Assembly: GCA_037178625.1 (NCBI GenBank)
Contig: CM074132.1
Coordinates: 1,178,001 to 1,242,000 of the forward strand
Reading direction: 5' to 3'
DNA length: 64,000 nucleotides
Source: Skeletonema tropicum
Taxonomy: Eukaryota; Bacillariophyta; Thalassiosirophyceae; Thalassiosirales; Thalassiosiraceae
Shown here: one piece after another, positions 19,123 through 29,515 of the stretch
How positions within the stretch are numbered: position 1 is the first letter of the stretch
Layout of the letters: every line of letters begins with the position of its first letter
Made by a program: the position numbers and the translations under genes
The notes under the pieces: model-generated
What the model was told of the DNA's origin: nothing
Databases searched by the model: none
The model's input: the letters and a program-made list of their open reading frames with translations, nothing else

Positions 19123-19179
19123 CCACTCTACTTCATTGCTCTAGAGAGAGGATATCAATTCCTACGTTAAAAAGTATCC
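19123..19179 (+). promoter_or_regulatory. Shared upstream module at gene A copy 2
   Basis: Same block as at 14459-14513 with a 2-bp GA insertion; ends 230 bp before the A start at 19410. Confidence 0.5.
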
Positions 19180-19409
19180 AAAATGCCCTCAGGTAGGGTA
19201 ACTATGAGGAAGCCACGTGAGCTTCATTCAAGCTTATGTTCATAATATTCATCAAGAATATAGTAATGTAAGTGAAAGTGGTAGCCTTGTGACTCGAATG
19301 TTCGGTGCCTCTTTTTCAGCATACAGTTTGTATTTATTTGTAGCACGTTTCTCATCAACATCACATCATTTGCATTTTCAATAGATAAGCTCCGTACTGC
19401 CGCTGCAAA

Positions 19410-20252
19410 ATGATTGCCGACTTTTGGGTTGATGCGTTCCCTGAAGCAACCGAGGAGGGCCCTGTCCCTGGTCGCATGGCGACCTTCATGGTTGGCCATT
19501 GCATCTTTTTCATGTTCAATTTTTTGAATGTGTGCTACTTGGTTTTGTTCGAAATGTACACCTTCCAACGGTTCCACAAGAACATTCTCTTGCAGTTCGG
19601 ATTCGTTGCATGCTTTGTTCAGTTATTCAGCTGCATCACTTCCATCCATCGCTACAACATCGATGATGAATACGGTATTTGGAATCAAGCTGGTGTGTAT
19701 ATCGGTCTTGTCGACTTTTGTTTCTTCAACTTTACGGACTTGTATCTTATTTTCCAACCAAAGGGGAATGAGACAGCCGTTCGTTTGGGAATGTGTTTCT
19801 GGGTTATTATGACAATCGTAAATGGGTATGATTCGATGGTCAATTGGGAGGAAAAGACTACTGGCCCCTTTCAAATGTACGTTGGTTTGTCAACATTGTC
19901 GCACGTCGTCGCCCTCATTGTTTTTCGCAAGTATGTTGAAGATGGTACCGTTAGCGTTGAATCGGTTGCTCCCAAAGACACCATTTTGAGGTTGCTCAAG
20001 GTATTGATTATTGTAGACGCTCTTTGTTTGGGTGCAGCTGGACTTAAAAAGCCGATCCTCTCGTATCCAGTAACTGGCTGCACATTCACCGTGATGGTTA
20101 TCGCAATGACTTTCATTGGTAGAATGGATTTCATGACAGGAAACAGCGCCGCAATCGAGGCTCCAGCTCCAGGAGCTCCAGGATTTGTTCCGCAGCCACG
20201 AGGAAGGGCTGTGGTTCCCACAGAGACTCAGCCCCTCAGGAGTAATGTTTAG
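19410..20252 (+). CDS. Seven-helix membrane protein, family A, copy 2 (unknown function)
   Basis: 280 residues, identical in protein sequence to the copy at 14749-15591 and almost identical in DNA, including the upstream ~480 bp. Homology to the duplication ends about 45 bp after the stop, near 20297, so no B partner follows. It is the right-hand end of the tandem cluster. Function unknown; see copy 1 for topology. Confidence 0.8.
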   Translation: MIADFWVDAFPEATEEGPVPGRMATFMVGHCIFFMFNFLNVCYLVLFEMYTFQRFHKNILLQFGFVACFVQLFSCITSIHRYNIDDEYGIWNQAGVYIGLVDFCFFNFTDLYLIFQPKGNETAVRLGMCFWVIMTIVNGYDSMVNWEEKTTGPFQMYVGLSTLSHVVALIVFRKYVEDGTVSVESVAPKDTILRLLKVLIIVDALCLGAAGLKKPILSYPVTGCTFTVMVIAMTFIGRMDFMTGNSAAIEAPAPGAPGFVPQPRGRAVVPTETQPLRSNV

Positions 20253-20297
20253 TTCTTTCTTCTTTCAATGGAAAGTGCTTTGGTCACAAGAGCTACA

Positions 20298-20480
20298 CAG
20301 TCATGATTAGATTGACAAATGGGTAGCGATAGAAACAAGAATAAGTGTCGTTTAATACTTAATCATGTGTAGGTACTTCAACAAATAAAGTACGAAAAGC
20401 GATTAAGGCTCTTCGTCATACTCAAAACTCATCTGTCCCATAAAAAGTGTGACTTAAACCATAGATTCTTTTGTGTCAAA
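20298..20480. other. Intergenic, nothing recognised
   Basis: Short AT-rich stretch between the end of the segmental duplication and the next satellite copies. Confidence 0.4.
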
Positions 20481-22600
20481 ATACTAGCACTGCTCAGACG
20501 GCTGGTATGGCGTGCGTAGAAGTGAACATGCAGTCTCGAAGCTAAAATGAGAGGTCAAGTGTGGGCTGACCAGCAGCGCCACATTCTGCCAAAAATCACA
20601 TCTATCGTCGTCAATATTGGCATGAACCGCTTGTAGTGGCCCATTATACTCGGCGGTGATACTACATACAAATAATTTCGCCCCTGGAGGGCCAACCATG
20701 ACGTACTTTAAGATTTCCGTTAATTTTTACAAGCACATTAGCACTGCGCAGACGGCTGGCGTGCGTAGAAGCGAAGATAAGATGCAGTCTCGAAGCTGAT
20801 ACGAGAGGTTAAGTGTAGTATGGGCTGGCTAGCAGCACCACATTCTACCAGATCATATCTATCGTCGTCAATAGTCAATAGGCATGAGAGATTTGTCATC
20901 ACCGTGTCTTATCATCAAAGGCTACTTTGGGATGATATCCAGTATGATGCATTGTTTTTCAGTATAAGGACAAAAAGAAAAGTAGACGGCCATTGGAGAA
21001 GGCGTATATGAAGGCAGGTTTTCTCACGCTTCTTTTTTCATGATCATAATACTGATACTATCATACAGAGCTCTGACCAGAGCTATATTTGGTCAAGCTA
21101 TTACTTCATGAGAATTTGCTTGATTTCTCAATATTACTTTGATATGATTTCACGCTGTGATATTAGCCTCGCTACTTACAACAACAACACAAAAGCACAA
21201 GACATGCACAAACTTTCTCTAAATCTTTATCGCTGGGGTATATGTATTCAAGTTCTTGCTTGCTGGTTTCTCAGCTTTGCCTGGCTTCCAAACTTCCAAA
21301 GTTCTGCCTTGAGCATTTCCAAAGGCTGAATCAGCGCTGACTTAAGTGATTCACGTGAAACTACGTAAGCTGCTTAACCTTTTCACTACCTACAGCCCCA
21401 TTTTTGGTAGTATGCTCTTGCGCATTCAATGTGATAATCCCCCCAATGATCATCTCCCTGGGCTTGGAAGCATGAACTTGCCAACTCATGTGCTAAAGCT
21501 CTATCTTGTACCTGACCATTCCTTCTTGATGTAGCAAGAAGCGAAGATGCAGCCTCGAAGCTGAAACGAGAGGTCAAGTGTGGGCTGGCCATCAGCACCA
21601 CATTCTACCAAATCATATGATTCGTCGTCAATATTGGCATGATCCGCTTGTAGTGGCCCATTATACTCGGCGGGATACCATACAAACACATTGGCACTGC
21701 TCAGTCGGATTACGAATGTAGAAGCGAAGATGCAGTCTCGAAGCTGAACTGATATGTCTGTTGTGGACTGGCCAACAGCGCCATATTTAGCCACATCGTA
21801 TCTATCGTCGTCGCTATCGGCATGAGCTGCTTCTAGTGCTCCATTTACTTTAATACTACTTGGAAGTGGTAGGTTAGAAGCATATTAGGACTCCTGATAC
21901 GGCTGGCGTGTGTAGAAGTGGATGTTACATCCGTGTAGGTCCGATTTGGGCTGATTTGCAGTATGTAACACATCACCACATTGTATCTATCATCATCAAT
22001 GTTGGCATAAACCGCTTCTTGTGGCCCATTATACTTGGTGGTGAAAACATAAAACCACATTCACATTGCTCATACGGATTGCTTCGGTGGATGCGATGAT
22101 TTGACGTCATAGCTCATCTGAGAGGTCCAATGCGGGTTGGTCGGCAGCACCGCATCCAACCAAATCGTATCTATCGTCGTCAATATTGGCATGAGCCGCT
22201 TCTAGTGGCCCATTTTACTTGGTGGCGATACTATACAAGCACATTAGCACTTCCAGACGGACAGCTTACGTAGAAGCGATGCTTCAGCCTCGTAGCTCCA
22301 TCTGAGAGGTCCAGTGCGGGCTGGCCGGCAGCACCACATCCAACCAAATCGTATCTATCGTCGTCAATATTGGCATGAGCCGCTTCTTGTGGCACATTAT
22401 ACTTGGTGGAGATAGGGAGAATCATTTTAGCACTGCTCATACAGATTGCTGAGGTGGAAGCGAAGCAAGGACCTTAAATGGCCAGATGAAGACCGATCTG
22501 GGCCGGCGGGCGTGCAAATTCATCCATATCGTATCTATCATCGTCAACATGAATACGGTCCGCTTCTAGTGGCCAAATATAGTTGGTAGACATTCTTTAG
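20480..22600 (-). repeat. Dispersed, interrupted copies of the ~184-bp satellite family
   Basis: Degenerate units occur near 20490-20680, 20740-20880, 21535-21850 and 21900-22600, recognised by the TCGTCGTCAATATTGGCAT block, the CCCATTATACTCGG core and the GAGAGGTC block. Unrelated sequence interrupts them (about 20690-20740 and 20890-21530). Within 22.1-22.4 kb the units resemble the outlying unit at 57560-57745 more than those at 3-4.5 kb, so there are subfamilies. No coding capacity. Confidence 0.75.
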
Positions 22601-23187
22601 AACGTCTTGGCGGTGTGGGTGACAAAGCAATGTACTCCGATGCCTTTTGTCACTAAGAATTACAACAACGTGGTTCTGGTATAGGGCCTACATAGGAAAA
22701 GGAGTATTATTCGCTTCGATCGATTTCCCAGACTTCATGAAGTAGCTGCATACACACAAAAGATATTTTCCAAGCATAGAGCCAGTGGTGTTACGAAGAT
22801 TGTGTTTCCTGATGAATCAAGACGAAGCTGTTAAGCCTTTTGCCACATTCACCGGAAGTCTCCACATCAACCGTAGGATCGATGATGGGCATCACCAAGT
22901 GCTCTTACTAAGTATTGTATGTACAATGTACTTTAGTATTCACGTAGTGGTGGTTGATAGTATTTATTTTTTGTGATGTTATTTTATTACGACGCCTCTG
23001 AGGCTGTGAAGACCATACATTATCCACTTAAGATGATTAAGTTCGCCGCGAACTTTCTGTTTTGCTAGTGACTCAAGTGGCCAAGTTCCAAACATGACCA
23101 CACTCATCTTTCCAGGAGAGGAAATATCAAAGAAGATGCTACAGCTCCAAGCAAATAGCTCTCTTCTGATAAACATACAATTATTGT
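22600..23187. other. Intergenic, nothing recognised
   Basis: Spacer between the repeats and the cyclin gene stop. Only short frames without recognisable content. Confidence 0.4.
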
Positions 23188-25132
23188 CTACTTGTTTGCT
23201 TCCAGGACGTATTGGATGTTGGGAAGCTCAAGATTGACGGACACTTCCAAATATTTACTGTTCTCAAACTTCTTCTTGACAGCATTCAACTGACGTCTGG
23301 ATGCAGTGATTGGCTCCTCCGCAACTTTCTCTGCCATGCGCTCCATGCATGTCGTCAATTCGTACTCACAGAAACCAGTGTACTCCATCAAAATTTTCGG
23401 CTGTAAAGAGAGCAATAAGGAGAGATGGGTATGTGAGAAAAGATGAGCAAATGTTGAAATCACAATTGCAAGTATGATTATGGGCACTTACAAAGCCTGG
23501 GAGTTCCCGATCCAAATCTTCCTCTTGGACTCGGATGTCAGGATTGTTTAGGGCGAGGATTACCGCAGAAGCACACACCACAGACGGGCGAAACTGCAAA
23601 AAGCTGTGCTCCTGGAGGGTCCTTTCCAAGTAGTAAGAAGCTGCGTGCTTCGTCATTTCAGAAGCATCCGTCAGACTAAGAAAACGATCCAAAAAGGGAT
23701 AGGCTGTGGGAATAGAAATCTTCCAATCCAGCACCTTGAGAATATCTTGCTCCATGTCAAGAACTTCCTGCCGGTTGTAGGCTCTATCCGTGATGTAAAC
23801 ACAGTCACGTACTTCCGGAGGATAGATCTCTTCGTGTTTGCACGCGACAAGCAGTGCAGTGACACCGATAAGTTGGAGTTTGGACCTCAAGACATCAACT
23901 TTGCTGCAATATCTGTCAATTATACTAACGCAGAGATACAACGTCTCTGGGACGAGGCGGAATTTCATGTGCACTTCGACGAGCCAATCAATGAGGATTG
24001 CCCTCATCCTGGAATTTATATCCTCTTGTCTCGTCATGTACGGTTCCACTTTGTAGGTGGCCTGGGAAGAAGAAAAGTAAGCAACAAGAAGGTGAGTAAG
24101 ACAGACAATAGTGACACATGGTCGACAATTTTGTCGGCAAACAATCATCTCACCTCCGCTTTGTAAAGATGCTGGAACAAGTCGGTAATATAATCCGCTA
24201 CCTTCTGGGGATCTGATCGTCTCGCAGCGTCATAATGAGCAATGCCTTGTGTAAAGTTCGCCCCGTCAAATGATTCTCTTTGCAGGCGAAAGTCCATAGG
24301 GACAATGTGTTCATCATCACCCGTGATGATTTCATCACCCGTGATGATTTTGACTGCTTCATGCTTCCTAGACACTACTTCTGTTTTGTTGGCAAGTCTA
24401 CGGGATGCGGAACGAGACCTTGTCTGGCGTGGCTCAAAGACAGGAATGTTGTTTCTGGAGCGCTTTGGTTGCCGAGCGGCTGCTGGCTGTGAATTATTCT
24501 CTCTCTTTACACCTCCTTTCTTTGTTGTTGCTTTTTTGTCTCCGGCAGCATCCTTCTTGGTTGCCTTGGAAGATGCCCGTGCTGCTGCTGCTGGTGGTTT
24601 GGATGTTGTCTCTGCCTCCTCTGTTTCTCTGGCTGTTTTACTCCGTCCTCGATCACGCCTAGGCCTAGTGCTTGCTGCCGTCTTGGTTGATGTGGCGGCC
24701 TTCCTTCTTTTTGGCTTTGTCTCCTTTGGGACGGCACCGTCATTAGCCTCCGATTCGCCTGTGACATTGGCGACATCACCCTTTCAAATTGATGGATCAA
24801 TGAGACGAAATGAAATGAAGTTAGTTGGTTGGATATGAACGAGGAATGTTGGAACAGCTCATTGAATATTATTTCACATTGGGTGGTCTTACCAAAGCAG
24901 TTCGGCTTCCTCCAGCGGCGTCATTGTCAGCAGAGCTATTGGCGTTACCCCGGCTGCGGAGACGCAGTGAGTACCCAGAAGTCCTAGTGCTCATTGCTCG
25001 ATATGAATTATTATGTCGAGAGAGGGAGATGGAGGAAGGGCCTATTGCACTGTTTTGTCCAGCGAACTGTGAAGAGTGATGGTTAAATCTCTCTGCGCTG
25101 TTCAATGACCCTTTTGAAAAATGCTGGTCCAA
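23188..25132 (-). CDS. B-type mitotic cyclin
   Basis: Four exons: 25132-24893, 24780-24154, 24061-23492 and 23400-23188, all joined in phase 0 with GTAAGA/GTGAGA/GTAAGT donors; about 549 residues (503 if translation starts at 24994). The exon 1/2 junction reconstitutes a textbook destruction box, RTALGDVAN. A Lys/Ala-rich linker follows, then the cyclin box: YMTRQEDIN, MRAILIDWLVEVH, ETLYLCVSIIDRYC, LLVACKHEEIYPPEV and the second fold PFLDRFL...ASYYLERTL. Cyclin B activates CDK1 to drive mitosis and is degraded through the D-box by the APC/C. The C-terminal exon ends in an L-E-L-P-N-I-Q stretch. The start codon is the least certain part. Confidence 0.85.
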
Positions 25133-25875
25133 CTAAAATTTTTATTTATAGCAATGAAGAATTAATCGGTGAGGGAATTGATGGAATAAAATGATTGGAT
25201 TGAGTTGATGGGATTACGTTGCGAACCGTAACGGTGGAATGGTGCATGCACCATCAGGCCGTTTGTCGGTACATGCCGTTTCAAAATAAAAATTCAACTT
25301 ACGCAGAATCACCCCTACTGAATTATTATTAATATTAATTTGATGGAATATCGGGGCGTATGCTAGTGGTCCGTTTCATTGCTAGCCAGCTGTTTCCGAT
25401 TGCCTGTGATGTTGTTGATGAGGCCGCTGGTTGCTTATTCTTGCTTGACACGCACGGCAGCAATGCAGTGAAAAGCGAGCCGTTTTTGAATTTCAAGGGC
25501 ATATTGAATTCCTTCACGTTGAAGCATCGTATTCCACGTAGGAATTGTTTTGCAAATGCCAGTTACTCCTACCGTTTACCAGCCCTGAGCACCTGCCCAC
25601 GCACACTAAAGACTGCCCACAGCAGAACCTCCATCCATCAAGTCCACTTCTTCTATATTTCTTATTGTACCTGAGTACAATACTAAGCTAGAAGTACTTC
25701 TTCCCAGAAACATAAATGACCATGGAAGAAATAAAGTAGAAGCACATGGGTATAAGTAAAGGGTAATCGTACAGCATAAATGTATTTATTGCTTGTCAGC
25801 GCCCCAAAGCGGTACGATATTAACGACCAAAGAAAGTTTCCATCACAAACAAATGCAAATCATTATCACAAAAAA
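25133..25875. other. Intergenic, nothing recognised
   Basis: About 740 bp between the cyclin start and the aspartyl protease stop, both on the minus strand. It contains AT-rich stretches (e.g. ATTATTATTAATATTAATTT near 25322) and no convincing gene. Confidence 0.4.
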
Positions 25876-28263
25876 TTAAGTAATCTGTGGAGGCATTGGG
25901 ATGTTGTCATAATCCTCGTCATAAGAACGATAGCTCCTCCTTGAAGAGTCTCTATTATCCGAGTAATGACGACGGCTGCCACTGGAAGAACGATGCGACG
26001 ATGGATGAGAACGATCCCTCGAACCCTCCCTACTCCCTCCAGTTCTGTGACTTTCTCTGCTCCCTGAACTTCTGCGGCTCTCCCTGCTCCCTGAACTTCT
26101 ACGACTTTCCCTGCTCCCTGAACTCCTATGACTTTCCCTGCTCCCAGAGCTTCCTCCGCTCCGATTGCTTTGTGAAGAACGATGAGTATGAGATGATCTC
26201 GATGAACGATGACTGTGAGAAGATCTTTGACTTCGATGACTCTCTCTTGTACCACGACTGCGATCACTACCACGACTGCGATCACTACCGCGACTGTGGT
26301 CACTTTCATCACTTTCAACACTCCTATCCTCGCCAGTAGCATATGCAAGAGGAGAGGTATCCCGATAGCGGCGAGACGATGATGAAGGCTTCAAGTTACG
26401 TTCACCGTAGCCGCGTTCCAACCTGCGGTCATCGAGGTGGCGAGCAGATCTAGTACTAGATCGATCTCTGTAGGGAGGTCTATCGGAGTCAAATGAATTG
26501 CCAGAGTGACGATAATCAGAATATGTCGGGCTAAGATGACGGTTGGATTTCATTTCCAAGTCAACAGGACGCATCTCCATAGGAGTAGCCCCTCCACCGT
26601 TGACATACCGACGGCCAAAGTAGAAGAAGCCAAGGAAAAAGAGAGTCAACGTTGCTCCAAAGACCCCTCTGCATTGTAGACTGGAACAAACCCCCTTGTC
26701 TTCAGCGACGGCTGTCTTCAAACCAAACCGCACATCGTCGATGATGTCATTCTCCTTCATATTAGCACTGCCGTCGTACCCAACCAAGCGAGTATAGTCA
26801 CAATTGCTCTCAGCAAATCCAATTCTCGCCGCGTCCATATCGAATAACATGTCGTGTCCCATCATGGCATTTGCACCAAGCACGTTCCCAAGAGAATCAT
26901 CACGGTCTAGATAGATGCGTGGAGAGTATGTGTCATCTCTTTCATTGTGTAGCGTATAGTGATTGGCAGGAATGGCGAACAACACATCGTTTGGGGTACC
27001 CAAGTCGAGCTTCCCAGCAAGACCTGGAATATTCCTTGGGTCATCAGTTTTTATTTCGTCGCCAACCCCACCTTCATGAGGAGTCAGTTGCAAAATAATT
27101 GTTGGAAGTTCCCTGATATCAATATCAGATGCGTGTATTGGATCGTTGGAGTATTCCATGCCTGTCATGTCTTTCCAATATTTACGGAATTCGTTTGAAA
27201 TAGACTTGATAAAATAAGTGTCGGTGGTGCCTGAATCGATGCTGAACCTTCTTTCCCCGTTGATTGCATCTTCACTCAACTGTAACATGCTATATTTCGC
27301 ATTGGCATCATACATGATACTTTCACTCATACTCTGTCCTGCGCGCATGTACATTTTTCTGACATTTACTTTGAAGGATGCAGTGGTACGATCTCCCATC
27401 ATTTTTGCAAATACCATTGGAGTTTTATGCAATCTCTTGTCCGCCCCACCCAACGTTATAGCACCAGCATTAACGCCCGAAGTAGGCTGTCTCGCAAAGC
27501 AAAGACTAAACTGCGCATGATTAATTGTCTGTGAAGCTCTCATTTGTCCCCAAAAGGATTGAGCTCGACGATCTAACCCAATCACTCCAGAGGCCAACTG
27601 TTTTTCGAAGTAGCCGCTAGCAGACGTTTGGCAGCCAAAGGTAAGGGGGAATGAAAATTTAGAAGCATGGAGCGGACTAGATTCATCATCATAATCTGTC
27701 CCGGCGTTTTGAGTAGATGAATCAATTGACCTATCATGTAATCCTCCCGCGTAGACGATATCTTGTCCCTCAAACGCAGCCCAAGAACTAGCATCTTTGC
27801 CACTTCCAAAGTTGTGTGCGACGGTACATCGCTGGTCAGCGCAGCTGCCAAACGCGCAGCTGGTGGTGTCTCCGTCATTCTTGCAGGGTGGTACACGAAA
27901 AGTCTGTGATTTGGTTTCATCAAAGGGAGGATCTGTGTGTTTACCGCAATTTTGACACTCGCTGCAGGGAAAGGCGGTGGCGGAGGTCCCGGTGTCAACA
28001 ACAACAGTTTGTCGCTGCGGAGGGCTGCCTACCCAAAGGTCGACATAGTGAGTTCCATAGCCTTGATAAAGTGCGGCTAGCTGTTGTAGCGAATGATCAG
28101 CGGATTGCAAATGACGAAGTTGTCGGAAATTATCGTCTAGATCGACATCTTCACCACTCGCTCTCAGCTCCCTACGTCGTCGATTGACTACATCTTCATG
28201 CGTCAGTAAAGGAAGTCGCATGACTCCTTCTGTTTCAGTATCAACCTCATTTTCTAGAGCCAT
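25876..28263 (-). CDS. Membrane-anchored pepsin-like aspartyl protease with Arg/Ser-rich tail
   Basis: 795 residues, one frame. The family A1 fold has both catalytic motifs: VVDTGT (Asp90) and SIDSGT (Asp343). A Cys-rich insert (CSECQNC...CAFGSCADQRC, about 100-147) follows the first, as in Plasmodium plasmepsin V and plant-type proteases. One transmembrane helix lies at about 533-550 (VFGATLTLFFLGFFYFG). After it comes a ~245-residue cytoplasmic-type tail made of SRESHRSS/SRGSDR-like repeats. No N-terminal signal peptide is visible in the open frame, so an upstream exon or an internal signal may be missing. It probably resides in the ER/Golgi or at the plasma membrane with the protease domain in the lumen. 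The valine-rich frames over the tail are shadows. Confidence 0.85.
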   Translation of the reverse strand: MALENEVDTETEGVMRLPLLTHEDVVNRRRRELRASGEDVDLDDNFRQLRHLQSADHSLQQLAALYQGYGTHYVDLWVGSPPQRQTVVVDTGTSATAFPCSECQNCGKHTDPPFDETKSQTFRVPPCKNDGDTTSCAFGSCADQRCTVAHNFGSGKDASSWAAFEGQDIVYAGGLHDRSIDSSTQNAGTDYDDESSPLHASKFSFPLTFGCQTSASGYFEKQLASGVIGLDRRAQSFWGQMRASQTINHAQFSLCFARQPTSGVNAGAITLGGADKRLHKTPMVFAKMMGDRTTASFKVNVRKMYMRAGQSMSESIMYDANAKYSMLQLSEDAINGERRFSIDSGTTDTYFIKSISNEFRKYWKDMTGMEYSNDPIHASDIDIRELPTIILQLTPHEGGVGDEIKTDDPRNIPGLAGKLDLGTPNDVLFAIPANHYTLHNERDDTYSPRIYLDRDDSLGNVLGANAMMGHDMLFDMDAARIGFAESNCDYTRLVGYDGSANMKENDIIDDVRFGLKTAVAEDKGVCSSLQCRGVFGATLTLFFLGFFYFGRRYVNGGGATPMEMRPVDLEMKSNRHLSPTYSDYRHSGNSFDSDRPPYRDRSSTRSARHLDDRRLERGYGERNLKPSSSSRRYRDTSPLAYATGEDRSVESDESDHSRGSDRSRGSDRSRGTRESHRSQRSSHSHRSSRSSHTHRSSQSNRSGGSSGSRESHRSSGSRESRRSSGSRESRRSSGSRESHRTGGSREGSRDRSHPSSHRSSSGSRRHYSDNRDSSRRSYRSYDEDYDNIPMPPQIT

Positions 28264-28650
28264 TGTTTAAGTGAATGCTTTGGGTTGAGGCTGTACTTGA
28301 GAGGGCTTATCTCAAAATCATGATCGTTACATACGATAAGTAAGTACTTAGTTTTTGATTTTTGGTTGAAGCCTCTCAAACTTTTCTACAGATATAAGGT
28401 ACGTGGGAATTAATAATAGCCGTGAAAGGAATCAGAAAAAGAGTACTGCTCATGATATCAATGTGACATTTCCACCTCATCATGCATTTGGAGGGATCAA
28501 GCAATTGTGTACTTTTACGTAGTAAAAGTATTAATTGTTACTTCCAACTTCTTGTTGCAAAAGTAGTACAATATCATCTACGCTGAGGTCAAAGCACAAC
28601 GATGCTACAGATTTCTGTAGATAATGTATGTTTTGATCATTTTAAGTTGC
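28264..28650. other. Intergenic, nothing recognised
   Basis: AT-rich region upstream of the protease start and downstream of the uncertain frames at 28651-29104. Confidence 0.4.
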
Positions 28651-29104
28651 TCATTCAAATGATACGGTGATAGTCCTGACACTGGCGGTGTAAAGAAGGT
28701 GTAGACAAATGTTAGTGACGAAAAGCCCAGCAATGAGGACGGCATCAATCTTCATAAGCTCAATGAGCTTGCCGACTGGAGAAAATGTGGGATAGGAGAC
28801 AGTCCAGATCAATGAGTTCTTGAGGTTGTAACTGTTTTGTGCAAACGGGATCAGCCATGTGCAACGCGGGACGGCATCTTGGCTCGATATCAACGTATGA
28901 GTATAAGCGCTTGTCCGAGCTTTCTGGAATCGATCCCGTCGTGTTCATGGGGTAGTCTTGGATGAGGATTTCATAGGTAGGAGAGGTGTAGGATGTAGAG
29001 TACCCTACGTGGAGAAGCAATGCTTTCTTGGCTAGAGGAGTCATCTGTACCATTTCGCTAAAGCGGTCATGGGACTTCCAGGTCAAACGGCCCACCGTCC
29101 CCAT
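28651..29104 (-). CDS. Possible membrane protein fragment, frame-disrupted
   Basis: Two overlapping minus-strand frames have coding-like composition. The upstream one (29104-28760) begins MGTVGRLTWKSHDRF. The downstream one (28893-28651) ends with a hydrophobic helix (AVLIAGLFVTNICLHLLYT). A single-base frame change near 28830-28860 would join them into one ~150-residue protein. No family is recognised and no intron explains the switch, so it may be a real frameshifted gene, an assembly indel, or chance. Confidence 0.25.
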
Positions 29105-29283
29105 AAATGGCGAGGGTTGTGCCGACTAAGAGCCGGCCTGCAGGATTCCAAAAAACAACGTCATGATGATGGATTATTGGCATGTGCCCTGGTGAAACTT
29201 TTCACATTTGCGGCACTGAGTTCTTCCTCGAAGGTCCAAGGCAAGCTCAATTAGGCTCAACAAGGGGCTCAAAGGGAAGAAAA

Positions 29284-29348
29284 ACCTAAAACCTTTCTTT
29301 CAAAGCAGAAAATTTAAATTCCGTATCTTTCTTTCAAAGCAGAAAATG
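29284..29348. repeat. Short direct repeat upstream of a gene
   Basis: TTTCTTTCAAAGCAGAAAAT occurs twice about 41 bp apart (near 29292 and 29330), about 200 bp upstream of the gene starting at 29516. Could be a regulatory repeat or a chance duplication. Confidence 0.4.
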
Positions 29349-29515
29349 AACATGCCGATGGCCGATGGCGCCTTTTGCAACGTTCTTCCCCTAAAAAACT
29401 TCTCACCTCACTCCATAAGTACTCCATCTCACGCACAAAAGACAAAAGCACTCACCCAAGCCAAAAGTACCACCAGCACCAGTTAGTTCTATCGTTAGGC
29501 TGATACTCTATTGAC

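Noticed and set aside
25866..26348. Val/Ile-rich minus ORF and Asp/Ser/Cys-rich plus ORF over the protease tail
   Set aside because: Alternate frames of the SR-repeat tail of the aspartyl protease.
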